A DNA stretch of 64,000 bases, taken from contig CP001769.1 in the NCBI GenBank assembly GCA_000024525.1, positions 3,629,001-3,693,000 on the forward strand, in the 5' to 3' direction. This document shows positions 34,895 to 43,959 of this stretch, in pieces. Position 1 is the stretch's first letter. Each line of letters starts with the position of its first letter. Origin of the DNA: Spirosoma linguale DSM 74. GTDB taxonomy: Bacteria; Bacteroidota; Bacteroidia; Cytophagales; Spirosomataceae. Position numbers and translations under genes: made by a program. Below the pieces are notes generated by a model. The model worked only from the letters and a program-made list of their open reading frames with translations, had not been told where the DNA came from and ran no database searches.

Positions 34895-34940
34895 TACGAG
34901 GTAGATTTGGCGGTATAAATACCGCCAAATCTACCTCGTA
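34895..34940. repeat. Perfect 22-bp-arm palindrome between the aldolase and ftsE
   Basis: Arms at 34895-34916 and 34919-34940 are exact reverse complements with only two bases between. The core is TTTGGCGGTAT and its complement. It lies 12 bp after the aldolase stop and 12 bp before the ftsE ATG, and there is no U-run. It could be a hairpin in the mRNA, or a binding site; I cannot tell. Confidence 0.75.
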
Positions 34941-34952
34941 TCTCGTAATCCT

Positions 34953-35633
34953 ATGTTTTCGACGGAACCCGTTCTTACGCTTACCCATGCCGATATCTAC
35001 CAGGGAACGAAGTTGGTATTGGGCGACGTATCCTTTCAGATTAACAAAGGCGATTTTGTCTATCTTATCGGCCGAACGGGTAGCGGGAAATCCTCTCTGC
35101 TTAAAACATTATACGCTGACCTCTGGCTTCAGAACGGAAAAGGGCTGGTGGCGGGGTACCCGCTGGATGCCCTCAAACCCCGTGATATACCGCAACTCAG
35201 GCGAAAAATAGGGATCGTCTTTCAGGACTTCCAGCTATTTTTTGACCGCTCGGTTGAAGACAACCTTAAGTTCGTTCTGAAAGCAACAGGCTGGACGAAC
35301 AAAACAGATATGAACAACCGCATCGCCGAGGTTTTGATGCAGGTTGGACTGGGTACAGCCCAGAAGAAAATGCCCCACCAGCTTTCGGGGGGCGAGCAAC
35401 AGCGGGTAGTGGTTGCCAGAGCCATGCTGAACGAACCCCAGATACTCATTGCCGATGAGCCTACCGGCAATCTGGACCCCTCCGTGGCTGACCAGATAAT
35501 GAAAGTCTTTCAAAGCATTAATAATGCGGGAACCGCCATTCTAATGGCTACCCACAACTACGACCTACTGCATAAATATCCGGCCCGCGTGCTTCGGTGT
35601 CAGGATGGACAGGTGGTTGAGCTGAAAGGCTAG
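34953..35633 (+). CDS. ftsE: Cell division ABC ATPase FtsE
   Basis: This 226-residue ABC ATPase works with membrane partner FtsX to activate peptidoglycan hydrolysis at the septum. Walker A GRTGSGKSS is at 40-48, the signature LSGGEQQRV near 145, and Walker B ILIADEPTGNLDP near 165. The Q-loop FQDFQLFFDRSVEDNL matches FtsE rather than LolD. ftsX does not follow: the next gene is on the opposite strand 12 bp away, so the pair is split in this genome. Confidence 0.9.
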   Translation: MFSTEPVLTLTHADIYQGTKLVLGDVSFQINKGDFVYLIGRTGSGKSSLLKTLYADLWLQNGKGLVAGYPLDALKPRDIPQLRRKIGIVFQDFQLFFDRSVEDNLKFVLKATGWTNKTDMNNRIAEVLMQVGLGTAQKKMPHQLSGGEQQRVVVARAMLNEPQILIADEPTGNLDPSVADQIMKVFQSINNAGTAILMATHNYDLLHKYPARVLRCQDGQVVELKG

Positions 35634-35645
35634 CCAGCTCCTCCC

Positions 35646-38600
35646 CTATTTCGCTTTCGTGTAAACCTGTACCTTTTCGCTATTGATACCCGCCATAAGC
35701 TGGTTGTTGACAACGAGCAGTGAGCGGACATTTCCCCGCAAGAACAGGCCTGATTGTGACTGAGGCATGTATGTAAAACCTCCCTTGCGGTCATTCACAA
35801 ATACCTGTCCGTAATTGGCATCGATGTTGCCCGTTCGCACACGCCCGTGGGTCTGGTTCCCTGCGAGCAGCAGGTCAGGAAAGCCATCTTCATTGACGTC
35901 CGGTGTTGCCATCGCATAAACTGGCGAGAACTGAGCCTGTATAGGCAATTCTTTGCGTTCAAAATGTCCCTTATTGTTTACCAGATACAGGGTTGACAAC
36001 TCGTTGATGGTTGCTCGGGCAGGTGTTTTTCCCTTAAACTCATTTACTACCTCGTCCGCTGTGGCGTCGGAGTACAGGGCATAGGAGGTGTATTTCTTCC
36101 GAAGGGGGGCCAACTGGTCCAATAACTCATCCCGACTATAAGCGGGGTAGTTTGTCCCCTGTATATAGTAGCAAACGATGGGATCTATGGTGCCATTTCC
36201 GTCGAAGTCATCGGTCAACATACTGAGCGGTAATGCGGGCGAGGCTTTGAAGTGGCAGTTGAGACCATAGTTTCCGGCAATCAGGTCGATATCGCCATCC
36301 TTATCGAAATCACCACCGATGATACGTTGCCAGAAACCGGTTGTCTGGTCCAGCTCATCCTGCACCCGTTTGAATACGCCATGATCATTGCGCAGGCGAA
36401 TAATAGGTGTCCACTCCCCAACGGTCACCAGATCATCGAACCCGTCTTTATCAAAATCCACTACGCAGGCATCCGTGAGCAGGCCCAGGTCATTGAACGC
36501 GTCATTTTTTACGGGCACGAATTTCCCTTTCTCGTTGCGGTACAACCGACTCGTCTGATACCGGGGGTATTGATTGGGCATAACGGACCCACACACAAAT
36601 AAATCGCTATCGCCGTCTTTATCGAAATCAAGCACTTCTACAGCGTTACCGGCATAGTCGTTTAGATCAAGGCGGCTGGCATCTTTATTAAAATTTCCTT
36701 TGCCGTCATTCAGGTACAGACGGCTCTGGAGCAGGAGGTCATTGGGAAGGTACTCGTACCCACCACTCGTAACATACAAATCCAGGTCGCCATCGCTGTC
36801 AGCATCCAGAAAAGCTGCGTCGGTATCGGTACAAAGGGCATCCTGTTTAAAGGCATTCTGAGCGCTTTTCTCAAACCGTCCACCCGTTTGCTGAATGAAT
36901 AATTCACCTGACTGACCTTTGCCACCCCCAATGTAAATATCGTCCAGTCCATCTTTATTGACGTCGCCCTTCACCATGCGTGGACCCGCGTATGAATACA
37001 TATGCGGCAGCAAAAGTTGTCGGCTGAAATCATTGAGGGGTGCTTGCTGATGTTGAAAGTCGAGCGTGTTCGTTTGCGCGAAGAGCAGAGCAGGCTGAGA
37101 CAAAATGGGTGTACTCGCTTCTGTACCGGGTTCATAATTGATGGTGAGCCGCTGATTTACGGCTACGTTCCGTAGCTTCTGCACCGAACCATTCTGCCAG
37201 ACAACCACCAGGCTATCGATGGTTTTTGCCTTCCCCAAACCAACGTGCATGGGAATCATCATACTGCTTTGAAACCCGTGCGTTGGTGTGTATTGCTGAA
37301 ATTGACGCAAGTCTCCACTATATACATACACCTTCGTCCCCGTCGCCGACTGAGCGGCCTGTTTGGGGTTCAGGACAATGTCAACATAGTTATTACCTGT
37401 TTTTTCGGCCGTTTGGTTTTGATAGAGGTGGGCTTTTTCGTTGATGTTGTTGGTCACTATTTCCAGATCGCCGTCATTATCAAGATCGGCATAAACGGCA
37501 CCATTCGAAATAACCGGCGTATCGAAGCCCCAATCAGTCTGTTTGTTAGAGAAGGTCAGGTTATGCTCATTTCTGAATATATAATTAGGCGTTTTGGTCG
37601 ATGGCATATGGCTAATCACCTCCATCACGCTCTGATTTTTGCGCGCTCCCTGATCGGCGTAATATTTAACAAAATCGTTGTTGGTATAATCGCGCAGATA
37701 GCCGTTGGTGATAAACAGGTCTTTATAACCGTCATTATCATAGTCGGCCAGTAAGGCCGACCAGCTCCAGTCTGTACTGGCAATACCCGCCAACTGCCCT
37801 ATTTCACTAAATTGAGGTCTACCCTGCCGATCGACACCGTTGTTGAGCTGCAGCATGTTCCGCATCACTTCGGGGTGAAACCCGTTCCGGAGCATGGACA
37901 GATAAGCCTCATATTTATCGGGTCCAAAGAGCAGTTTCTGTCGCTTGTTGTCCTCCGGCAGCATATCCATTGTGACAATATCGGGGAGCAGATCGTTGTT
38001 GATGTCGCCTACATCATTGCCCATCGAAAAGTAACTCACATGTCCTGTGGCTTCCTTTACAACATCAGTAAACGTACCGTTCTTGTTATTCAGATACAGA
38101 TAATCCTCTTCCACATAGTCGTTGGAAACGTAGATATCGAGCCAGCCATCGCCATTGAGATCGGCCGTGTGTACACCCAATCCGAAACCGATCGGATTGC
38201 CCTTAATACCAGCCTGTACACTTACATCAACAAACTTTCCGCCATCATTGCGCATGAGCCGATGTCCAGCCAGTGAGTCGCGCATGGCATGAACGGCATC
38301 TGCATCAAAGCGTTTAAAATCTTTTACATTATGGTTGAGCAGGTAGACATCGAGGTCGCCATCGTTATCGTAGTCGAAGAAAGCGGATTGAGTGGCGTAA
38401 GTCGTCAGGTCGAGCCCATAGGCGGCTGCCTGTTCGGTGAATGAGGGTACGCCGTTTTTGAGCGTCTTGTTATTGATATAGAGTTTGTGTTTCCGCAGAG
38501 CTGGCTTATCGATATTGGCCGAAACCGACACATACATATCCTGCCAGCCGTCTTTATTGATATCAACAACCGTGACCCCGGTTTTCCACTCGCCTTTCCA

Positions 38601-38912
38601 GTCGATGCCCGCTTCTTTGGTTATGTCTTTAAAGGATAATTTTCCCTCGTTCAGATACAGTTTATCCTCCCCCTGGTTGGCGGTAAAGTACAGGTCAATC
38701 AGTCCGTCATTATTGAAATCGGCAGCAGCTACCCCCCCACCATTGTAGAAGTACTCGTAATTGAGAACGTTATCTTCTTCAGTTTCCTGGATCGAGTTTA
38801 CGAAATCAATATGTGTCTGGCTGGCGCTCAGCAGGGTAAAAACTGAATCAGACGAACCTCCTTTACAAGCCGCTAAAAGTGGCAAAAAGGCTAAAAAACG
38901 AATCAACTTCAT
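35646..38912 (-). CDS. CRTAC1-like FG-GAP/ASPIC-UnbV lipoprotein (module 1)
   Basis: This 1088-residue protein has a lipobox LLAAC with the lipid cysteine at 16. Many FG-GAP/VCBS repeats carry DxNxDGxxD calcium loops (for example ADFNNDGLIDLYF, VDINKDGWQDMYV). An ASPIC/UnbV domain spans about 520-590, and a second propeller covers about 640-1080. It should be tethered to the outer membrane. It is the third gene of a minus-strand SusC, SusD, FG-GAP series and is paralogous to the 46477 gene: both share THIDF near the N-terminus and YEYFYNGGGVA. The function is unknown; the propeller may bind ligand or a partner in the SusCD complex. Confidence 0.88.
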   Translation of the reverse strand: MKLIRFLAFLPLLAACKGGSSDSVFTLLSASQTHIDFVNSIQETEEDNVLNYEYFYNGGGVAAADFNNDGLIDLYFTANQGEDKLYLNEGKLSFKDITKEAGIDWKGEWKTGVTVVDINKDGWQDMYVSVSANIDKPALRKHKLYINNKTLKNGVPSFTEQAAAYGLDLTTYATQSAFFDYDNDGDLDVYLLNHNVKDFKRFDADAVHAMRDSLAGHRLMRNDGGKFVDVSVQAGIKGNPIGFGLGVHTADLNGDGWLDIYVSNDYVEEDYLYLNNKNGTFTDVVKEATGHVSYFSMGNDVGDINNDLLPDIVTMDMLPEDNKRQKLLFGPDKYEAYLSMLRNGFHPEVMRNMLQLNNGVDRQGRPQFSEIGQLAGIASTDWSWSALLADYDNDGYKDLFITNGYLRDYTNNDFVKYYADQGARKNQSVMEVISHMPSTKTPNYIFRNEHNLTFSNKQTDWGFDTPVISNGAVYADLDNDGDLEIVTNNINEKAHLYQNQTAEKTGNNYVDIVLNPKQAAQSATGTKVYVYSGDLRQFQQYTPTHGFQSSMMIPMHVGLGKAKTIDSLVVVWQNGSVQKLRNVAVNQRLTINYEPGTEASTPILSQPALLFAQTNTLDFQHQQAPLNDFSRQLLLPHMYSYAGPRMVKGDVNKDGLDDIYIGGGKGQSGELFIQQTGGRFEKSAQNAFKQDALCTDTDAAFLDADSDGDLDLYVTSGGYEYLPNDLLLQSRLYLNDGKGNFNKDASRLDLNDYAGNAVEVLDFDKDGDSDLFVCGSVMPNQYPRYQTSRLYRNEKGKFVPVKNDAFNDLGLLTDACVVDFDKDGFDDLVTVGEWTPIIRLRNDHGVFKRVQDELDQTTGFWQRIIGGDFDKDGDIDLIAGNYGLNCHFKASPALPLSMLTDDFDGNGTIDPIVCYYIQGTNYPAYSRDELLDQLAPLRKKYTSYALYSDATADEVVNEFKGKTPARATINELSTLYLVNNKGHFERKELPIQAQFSPVYAMATPDVNEDGFPDLLLAGNQTHGRVRTGNIDANYGQVFVNDRKGGFTYMPQSQSGLFLRGNVRSLLVVNNQLMAGINSEKVQVYTKAK

Positions 38913-38959
38913 GCGGAATGTAAACTAGTTGTACGGTACGGCATCACGAAGATAGCAAG

Positions 38960-38989
38960 AAAAATGCCTCCATTTCTGAAGGCATTTTT
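38960..38989 (-). terminator. Terminator after SusD of module 1
   Basis: AAAAATGCCT at 38960-38969 pairs with AGGCATTTTT at 38980-38989. The minus strand ends in a T-run. It may allow partial read-through into the FG-GAP gene downstream. Confidence 0.75.
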
Positions 38990-39014
38990 CAACGAATTCA
39001 TACCCGGCAGGAGA

Positions 39015-40535
39015 CTATTTATCCCACCAGATACGGGTCATGAACAAATCGGGACCCTGACGTGTAATAGCCTCCTGAATGTTCGGATTGATACCAGGCT
39101 CACCCTGTGGATACCGCAACCGGCGGGGTATCTGCCCATTGGTTTCGTTACCGGGGTAGTTCACCGGAGTCAGCACCGGATAGCCCGTTCTGCGCCAGTT
39201 CGACCAGCCTTCGATGTGGTTCAGGGTAGACCCCGTAACCAGCCACATCTCAGTATGAATGGCATTCATTTTCGCATCCAGCGTAGTAGCCGGATACGGA
39301 TTAGCTGCTGCATAGGTAGCTACGTCAGCATCCGCAATAGTTCCGGCATATGACGTCAGCTGGCGAACACCCGCAGCCTGTCCGGCCTCAAATTCAGCCT
39401 TGGCCGAACCTGTTGCCCAACCTCGTTCAATGGCCTCTGCTTTCAGCAAACGCGCTTCGGCATGGGTCATGATGAAGAACGGATTCTCAAGCGCGTACAT
39501 GTTTGGAGCCACGCGTGAATAGTTGTCCAGGTTCGTTTCGTCGAGCGCTTTCAGGCCCGTTGCATCAATACCGCTAGGTATTCCGCGCTGCTTGGCAATG
39601 GTACGGTCACCGTTTTTCAGGGCCGAAATTACCGGCAGACGAGGGTCTTTCCGCGCTTTCATCGACTCGATAAACGTTCTTGACCACTGAATGTTATTGC
39701 CGTTGGCAATACCCCGGCCCGCGCCCAGATTCCAGGAGTTGGCGTTGGAGTTAGTACCCGCTCCGGTGTTGGAAAACTTAATGGCGAAGGTGTCATCGTT
39801 GCTGTCCATAATACCGCCGTCGATGGCTTTCTTCGCCCACGATTGAGCCGATGCAGCGTCTACTTTCTGCATCCGCATGGCCAGACGGAGCATTAGTGAG
39901 TTAGCCGCTTTTTTCCATTTGTTCAGATCCCCGGCATACAGGAAATCAGCCGTTTTAGGAATGTACGACGACGCGTTGAAGGCTTTACCGGCTTCATCCA
40001 GTTCCTTCAGCATATCGGCATAAATATCCTTCTGGGCATCATACTTCGGCGAAAAGATACCGCTCAAAAAGCCAAGTCCGGCTTCTTTGTACGGAACGTC
40101 GCCGTAGAGATCCGTGATAATCGACATCTCGACAACGCGCAGAATGCGAGCCATCGACAGGATGTTCACATTTTTAGGATCGGCTTTGGCGAGCGTAATC
40201 AGGTTGACCAGGTTTTTGATCGAGTTCGGATACGAGTTTACGAAATACGCTTCGCTCAAATCGCCCTGATAGGTATACACCGTTCCCCGATAAAAGCCGA
40301 CTTCGATGGACGCCATCTGCTGAATAACCGTGGAGGCATAAATAAAATTTGCCCGCCAGGACTTATACCCCGGATCACCCGCCGACCCTGGAATGTAGAG
40401 GGTTGATTGCGAGAGCAGGTAATCGATTGGGACAGCAGCCGGGGCATTCGGGTTAACATTTATCTTCTCAAAATCTTCGGTACACGCCCCAAGAGTGAAC
40501 AGAAGAGTAGTAATAATCAATAATTTACGTAGCAT
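39015..40535 (-). CDS. SusD/RagB-family nutrient-binding lipoprotein (module 1)
   Basis: This 506-residue SusD-like outer membrane lipoprotein has a lipobox LGAC (Cys18). It belongs to the SusD-like_2 type, with the N-terminal ACTEDFEKINVNPNAP, alpha-helical TPR-like body and C-terminal RIWWDK signature. It caps the SusC transporter and binds the nutrient. The gene lies 38 bp downstream of susC on the same strand. The ligand cannot be inferred: no carbohydrate-active enzyme is fused or co-directional. Confidence 0.9.
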   Translation of the reverse strand: MLRKLLIITTLLFTLGACTEDFEKINVNPNAPAAVPIDYLLSQSTLYIPGSAGDPGYKSWRANFIYASTVIQQMASIEVGFYRGTVYTYQGDLSEAYFVNSYPNSIKNLVNLITLAKADPKNVNILSMARILRVVEMSIITDLYGDVPYKEAGLGFLSGIFSPKYDAQKDIYADMLKELDEAGKAFNASSYIPKTADFLYAGDLNKWKKAANSLMLRLAMRMQKVDAASAQSWAKKAIDGGIMDSNDDTFAIKFSNTGAGTNSNANSWNLGAGRGIANGNNIQWSRTFIESMKARKDPRLPVISALKNGDRTIAKQRGIPSGIDATGLKALDETNLDNYSRVAPNMYALENPFFIMTHAEARLLKAEAIERGWATGSAKAEFEAGQAAGVRQLTSYAGTIADADVATYAAANPYPATTLDAKMNAIHTEMWLVTGSTLNHIEGWSNWRRTGYPVLTPVNYPGNETNGQIPRRLRYPQGEPGINPNIQEAITRQGPDLFMTRIWWDK

Positions 40536-40573
40536 AATAAAATTGCGTTAAAGGGTTGAACGACAACGGTGAG

Positions 40574-43500
40574 TTAGAATTTCAAATTCAGGTTAACCCC
40601 CAAAGTGCGTGTGGCGGGTACGCCTGCCAGTTCAAGCCCTTGTGCGTTTGAATTATTGTAAGTCGATTCAGGATCGATGTTTGGCGTATGCTTCATCAGG
40701 ATAGCCAGGTTACGACCAACAATAGAAATCGAAGCCCCTTTGATAGGCGATTTGCCGAATACCCGCGCCGGAATCGTGTAGTCGATAATTACCTGGCGGA
40801 GTTTCAGGAAATCAGCGCTGTAAACGAAGGGATCAGCAATGTTGAACAGGCGCTCATAGTACTGTTGTGCTGGCACCTTAACCGTATTAGGTTCACCTTT
40901 TTCGTTTACACCTACGCCAACGATACCCGTTTCACGACCTTCGAGCGTCGACTTGAGCAAACCACGGCGGTTTGCGTACGCGTTGGTACCGGAGTAAATC
41001 ACGCCACCAAATTTACCATCGATCAGGAAGCTAATGCCAATCCCTTTGTATCGGAAAGAGTTATTGAAGCCAAGCGTAGTTGGCGCTACACCCGTGCCGA
41101 AATTAACCAGATCACCCTGCATTGGGTAACCCTGCGAATCATAGACAATAGCCCCGGCCGAATTCCGCTTGTAGGTAAACCCTTTTACCTGACTGTAGGG
41201 CAGTCCTACGTCCTGGTGGATATACGCAATACGCGTCCGGTTTTCATCTACCCGCAGGGTTGTCAGGTTACCATACAGGCTAACCACTTCGCTTTTGTTG
41301 TAGCCCATGTTGAACGAAGCATCCCAGCTAAAATCCTTGCTGCTTGCCAACCGGTAGGTCAGCAAAAGCTCAATCCCTTTGTTGGAAATTTCGCCCACGT
41401 TAAACAGGGCGCTGTTGTAGCCCGACGTGTTGGAAATGGTGGCACCAACGATGTCGTTGGTTGTTTTACGGGAATATACAGCGAAGTCGATGCTAAGCTT
41501 ATTGTTGAACAAACGTGTTTCCAGACCGGCTTCCGAAGTTGTCGAGGTGAGCGGCTGCAGATTGGAGTTCGGTACGCGGTCACCATTGATCTGTGCCAGC
41601 GGAGCGCCCAGGTGAGCACCGGCCAGTCCGTAATACAGAGACAGGTTGTACGGGTCGGTATCACCACCGGCCTGCGCCCACGAGCCTCTAAATTTCAGAT
41701 AGTTAACGGCTTTCGGCATTCTAACCGCTTCTGACAGCACAAAGCTACCACCAACGGATGGGTACAGAATACTGTTGTTACCTTTAGCCAACGTCGAGAA
41801 CCAGTCGTTACGAGCCGTAGCCGTTACGAACAGATAACCTTTATACGAGAATTCAGCCGAACCATATACCGAGTTGATCCGCTTCTCGATGTAGTTTTCG
41901 CTGGAGTTACGGGCAGCCGGGTCGATGTTCGATATATCGTAGAAGTACGGGATATTGAAGTTGTTGCCGCCGTAGTTTGAGTTCTGGTACACCTGACGCA
42001 TCAGGTTACCACCGAACAGCGCATTTACACCAAATGCTTCGCCAAACTTCCGGTTAACACCCAACAGCAATTCGGTATTGGTTTCCGTGAAGTTGCGGTT
42101 GGCAACGTTCATACCGCCCCGAGGCTGGAAGGGTGTACCATACGGCGTAATGCTCAGGTTCCGGTAGTTGAAGTTATCGAAGCCCAGACGACCCCGTAAG
42201 AACAGCCAGTCAGTGAAGTTGTACCGAGGCTCTATTACACCGATGATCCGGCCTTTTTTGTCCTCCTGACGCCAGTCGTAGGCAGCGATATAAGGGTTTT
42301 GAATATAGATGTTATCCGACCAGGTTTTCTCCGAACCATCCGCATTATACCGGCTTTGCTCCAGTGCTGCTATACCCAGCGATGTAGGCATGGCATTCAG
42401 AGCATAGGTTGCGCTACCCGGTGAGTCAGATAAGCGGGGACGGTTGTTGGTGCGTTCCAGGATATACTTGACGTTGGTAACGACAGACAGGTTTTTACCC
42501 AGATTCGCATTGAGATTCAAGGCGAAATTGTTCCGGCGCAGACCGCTATTGGGAACAACCGCCTTGTTGTTGAGGTCATTCATCGACAGGCGGTACGTCA
42601 TCGATTCGGTAGCTCCCGTAAGCGCAACCGAGTTGGTAAAGGTGCTTCCTACCCGGTAGAAATTCTGCTGGTTATCCCGAACAGCCGAGTAAGGCCGGGA
42701 AACGCCATCAAATTGAATAACACTGCTTCCGTCCAATTTGCTACCCCAGCTATTCGATGTCAGCGCTTCGGCAATGGTTGTTGGCTTAATGCCATTGTTT
42801 CCCATACCGTACTCGTACTGATAATCTTTGTAGGTAGGTAGCAACAGGCTCTCACCAACAAAGTTGCTGTTGACCTCAACACCAATGCCTTTGTTGGCTT
42901 TACCTCCTTTCGTCGTCACCAGAATAACCCCGTTCGAAGCCCGTGAGCCATACAGCGCCGAAGCCGTAGCTCCTTTCAGTACGCTGATGGTTTCGATTTC
43001 GTCCGGGTTGAGACTGGAGATACCATCGCCACCGTCGCCACCACCCCACATACCTGCAGAGCCCTGGTTGTCATTATTGATGGGCGTGCCATCAACAACG
43101 ATCAGCGGCTGGTTATTTCCGGAGATCGATCCATTACCCCGGATAATGATTCGTGCCGAGCCCCCCGGGCCAGTGGCGGTATTGGCGATGTTCAGGCCCG
43201 CTACCCGACCCTGTAGTGAGTTCGCTACGTTGACCGTCCGGGCCTGCGTGAGTTCCTCGCCCTTTACTTCACTTACAGAATAACCAAGTGCTTTTTTCTC
43301 CTTCTTGATACCAAGAGCCGTAACCACCACCTCATCCAATACCGACGACTGAGGAGCCAGGGACACATTGATAACCGAGCTATTGCCGACAACAACATCC
43401 TTGGCTACATAGCCAATAAAACTGACGGTTAAGGTAGAGCCTTTGGGTACCTGAATGCGGTAATCGCCCTTTTCGTCTGAAATAGCCCCCTGACGGCTAC

Positions 43501-43642
43501 CTTTCACCACTACGTTGGCCCCGTAGATAGGCGCTCCTCCTTCGCCCGTTATGCGTCCCTTCACCTCAACGCTCTGGGCAAAACTGAGCGTCGTAAGCAG
43601 TGTAAGAACCAGGATTTTGAAATAAAGTAAGTGTTTTTGCAT
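40574..43642 (-). CDS. SusC/RagA-family TonB-linked outer membrane transporter (module 1)
   Basis: This 1022-residue transporter has a signal peptide (about 1-22), then a carboxypeptidase-like beta-sandwich (VKGRITGEGGAPIYGANVVVKG). The plug follows, with the TonB-box-like stretch, then SusC markers PLIVVDGTPI and ALYGSRASNGVILVTTKGG, and a 22-strand barrel with a C-terminal LNLKF. It imports the ligand held by SusD, driven by TonB. A TACCTTTG element lies upstream at 43764-43771. The divergent gene on its left is a GH26 mannanase. Domain order and length are normal. Confidence 0.93.
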   Translation of the reverse strand: MQKHLLYFKILVLTLLTTLSFAQSVEVKGRITGEGGAPIYGANVVVKGSRQGAISDEKGDYRIQVPKGSTLTVSFIGYVAKDVVVGNSSVINVSLAPQSSVLDEVVVTALGIKKEKKALGYSVSEVKGEELTQARTVNVANSLQGRVAGLNIANTATGPGGSARIIIRGNGSISGNNQPLIVVDGTPINNDNQGSAGMWGGGDGGDGISSLNPDEIETISVLKGATASALYGSRASNGVILVTTKGGKANKGIGVEVNSNFVGESLLLPTYKDYQYEYGMGNNGIKPTTIAEALTSNSWGSKLDGSSVIQFDGVSRPYSAVRDNQQNFYRVGSTFTNSVALTGATESMTYRLSMNDLNNKAVVPNSGLRRNNFALNLNANLGKNLSVVTNVKYILERTNNRPRLSDSPGSATYALNAMPTSLGIAALEQSRYNADGSEKTWSDNIYIQNPYIAAYDWRQEDKKGRIIGVIEPRYNFTDWLFLRGRLGFDNFNYRNLSITPYGTPFQPRGGMNVANRNFTETNTELLLGVNRKFGEAFGVNALFGGNLMRQVYQNSNYGGNNFNIPYFYDISNIDPAARNSSENYIEKRINSVYGSAEFSYKGYLFVTATARNDWFSTLAKGNNSILYPSVGGSFVLSEAVRMPKAVNYLKFRGSWAQAGGDTDPYNLSLYYGLAGAHLGAPLAQINGDRVPNSNLQPLTSTTSEAGLETRLFNNKLSIDFAVYSRKTTNDIVGATISNTSGYNSALFNVGEISNKGIELLLTYRLASSKDFSWDASFNMGYNKSEVVSLYGNLTTLRVDENRTRIAYIHQDVGLPYSQVKGFTYKRNSAGAIVYDSQGYPMQGDLVNFGTGVAPTTLGFNNSFRYKGIGISFLIDGKFGGVIYSGTNAYANRRGLLKSTLEGRETGIVGVGVNEKGEPNTVKVPAQQYYERLFNIADPFVYSADFLKLRQVIIDYTIPARVFGKSPIKGASISIVGRNLAILMKHTPNIDPESTYNNSNAQGLELAGVPATRTLGVNLNLKF

Positions 43643-43959
43643 AATTGTGAATTAAGGATATAGTACAACAAACTAACAATTTCGCTAACAGAGCCTTATG
43701 GCAAGGCAAGTAGGAAAAGCACATTACTAAGTAAAAGCTAATTTTTTATAAAGTAATACTACTCAAAGGTAAATAGTTTTTAGAGTATGTTATGCCCTAA
43801 ATAATTATATTTTTAAATAACGGATACTTGTCAGATTATAAATTACAGATCGCGGTTTGAACCATTTTAGCATCTTTGTATTGCTGACTTGAACATCTCT
43901 TCGGTTTGGGTTCTGTCAAATCCAGTTCAGGTAATTCTTAAAAGATTAAAGCATTACGA
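43643..43959. other. 317-bp AT-rich intergenic region between divergent susC and GH26 genes
   Basis: It holds the two divergent promoters. Minus strand: TACCTTTG at 43764-43771 for susC, leaving a ~120-base leader. Plus strand: TTTG at 43856-43859 and CATCTTTG at 43871-43878 are possible weak elements for the GH26 gene. Low-complexity A/T runs occur at 43741-43830. No ORF or RNA was recognised. Confidence 0.5.
43764..43771 (-). promoter_or_regulatory. TACCTTTG -7 element for module 1 susC
   Basis: The complement of CAAAGGTA matches TAnnTTTG, ~120 bp upstream of the start at 43642. The -33 box is not clear. Confidence 0.4.

Noticed and set aside
37245..37754. Long antisense ORFs inside the FG-GAP and TonB genes
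   Set aside because: They are shadows of the real frames, have low-complexity or basic compositions and no recognisable domains.
35646..38912. Calling the FG-GAP proteins integrins or adhesins
   Set aside because: FG-GAP loops alone do not show adhesion; no I-domain or cell-wall anchor is present.
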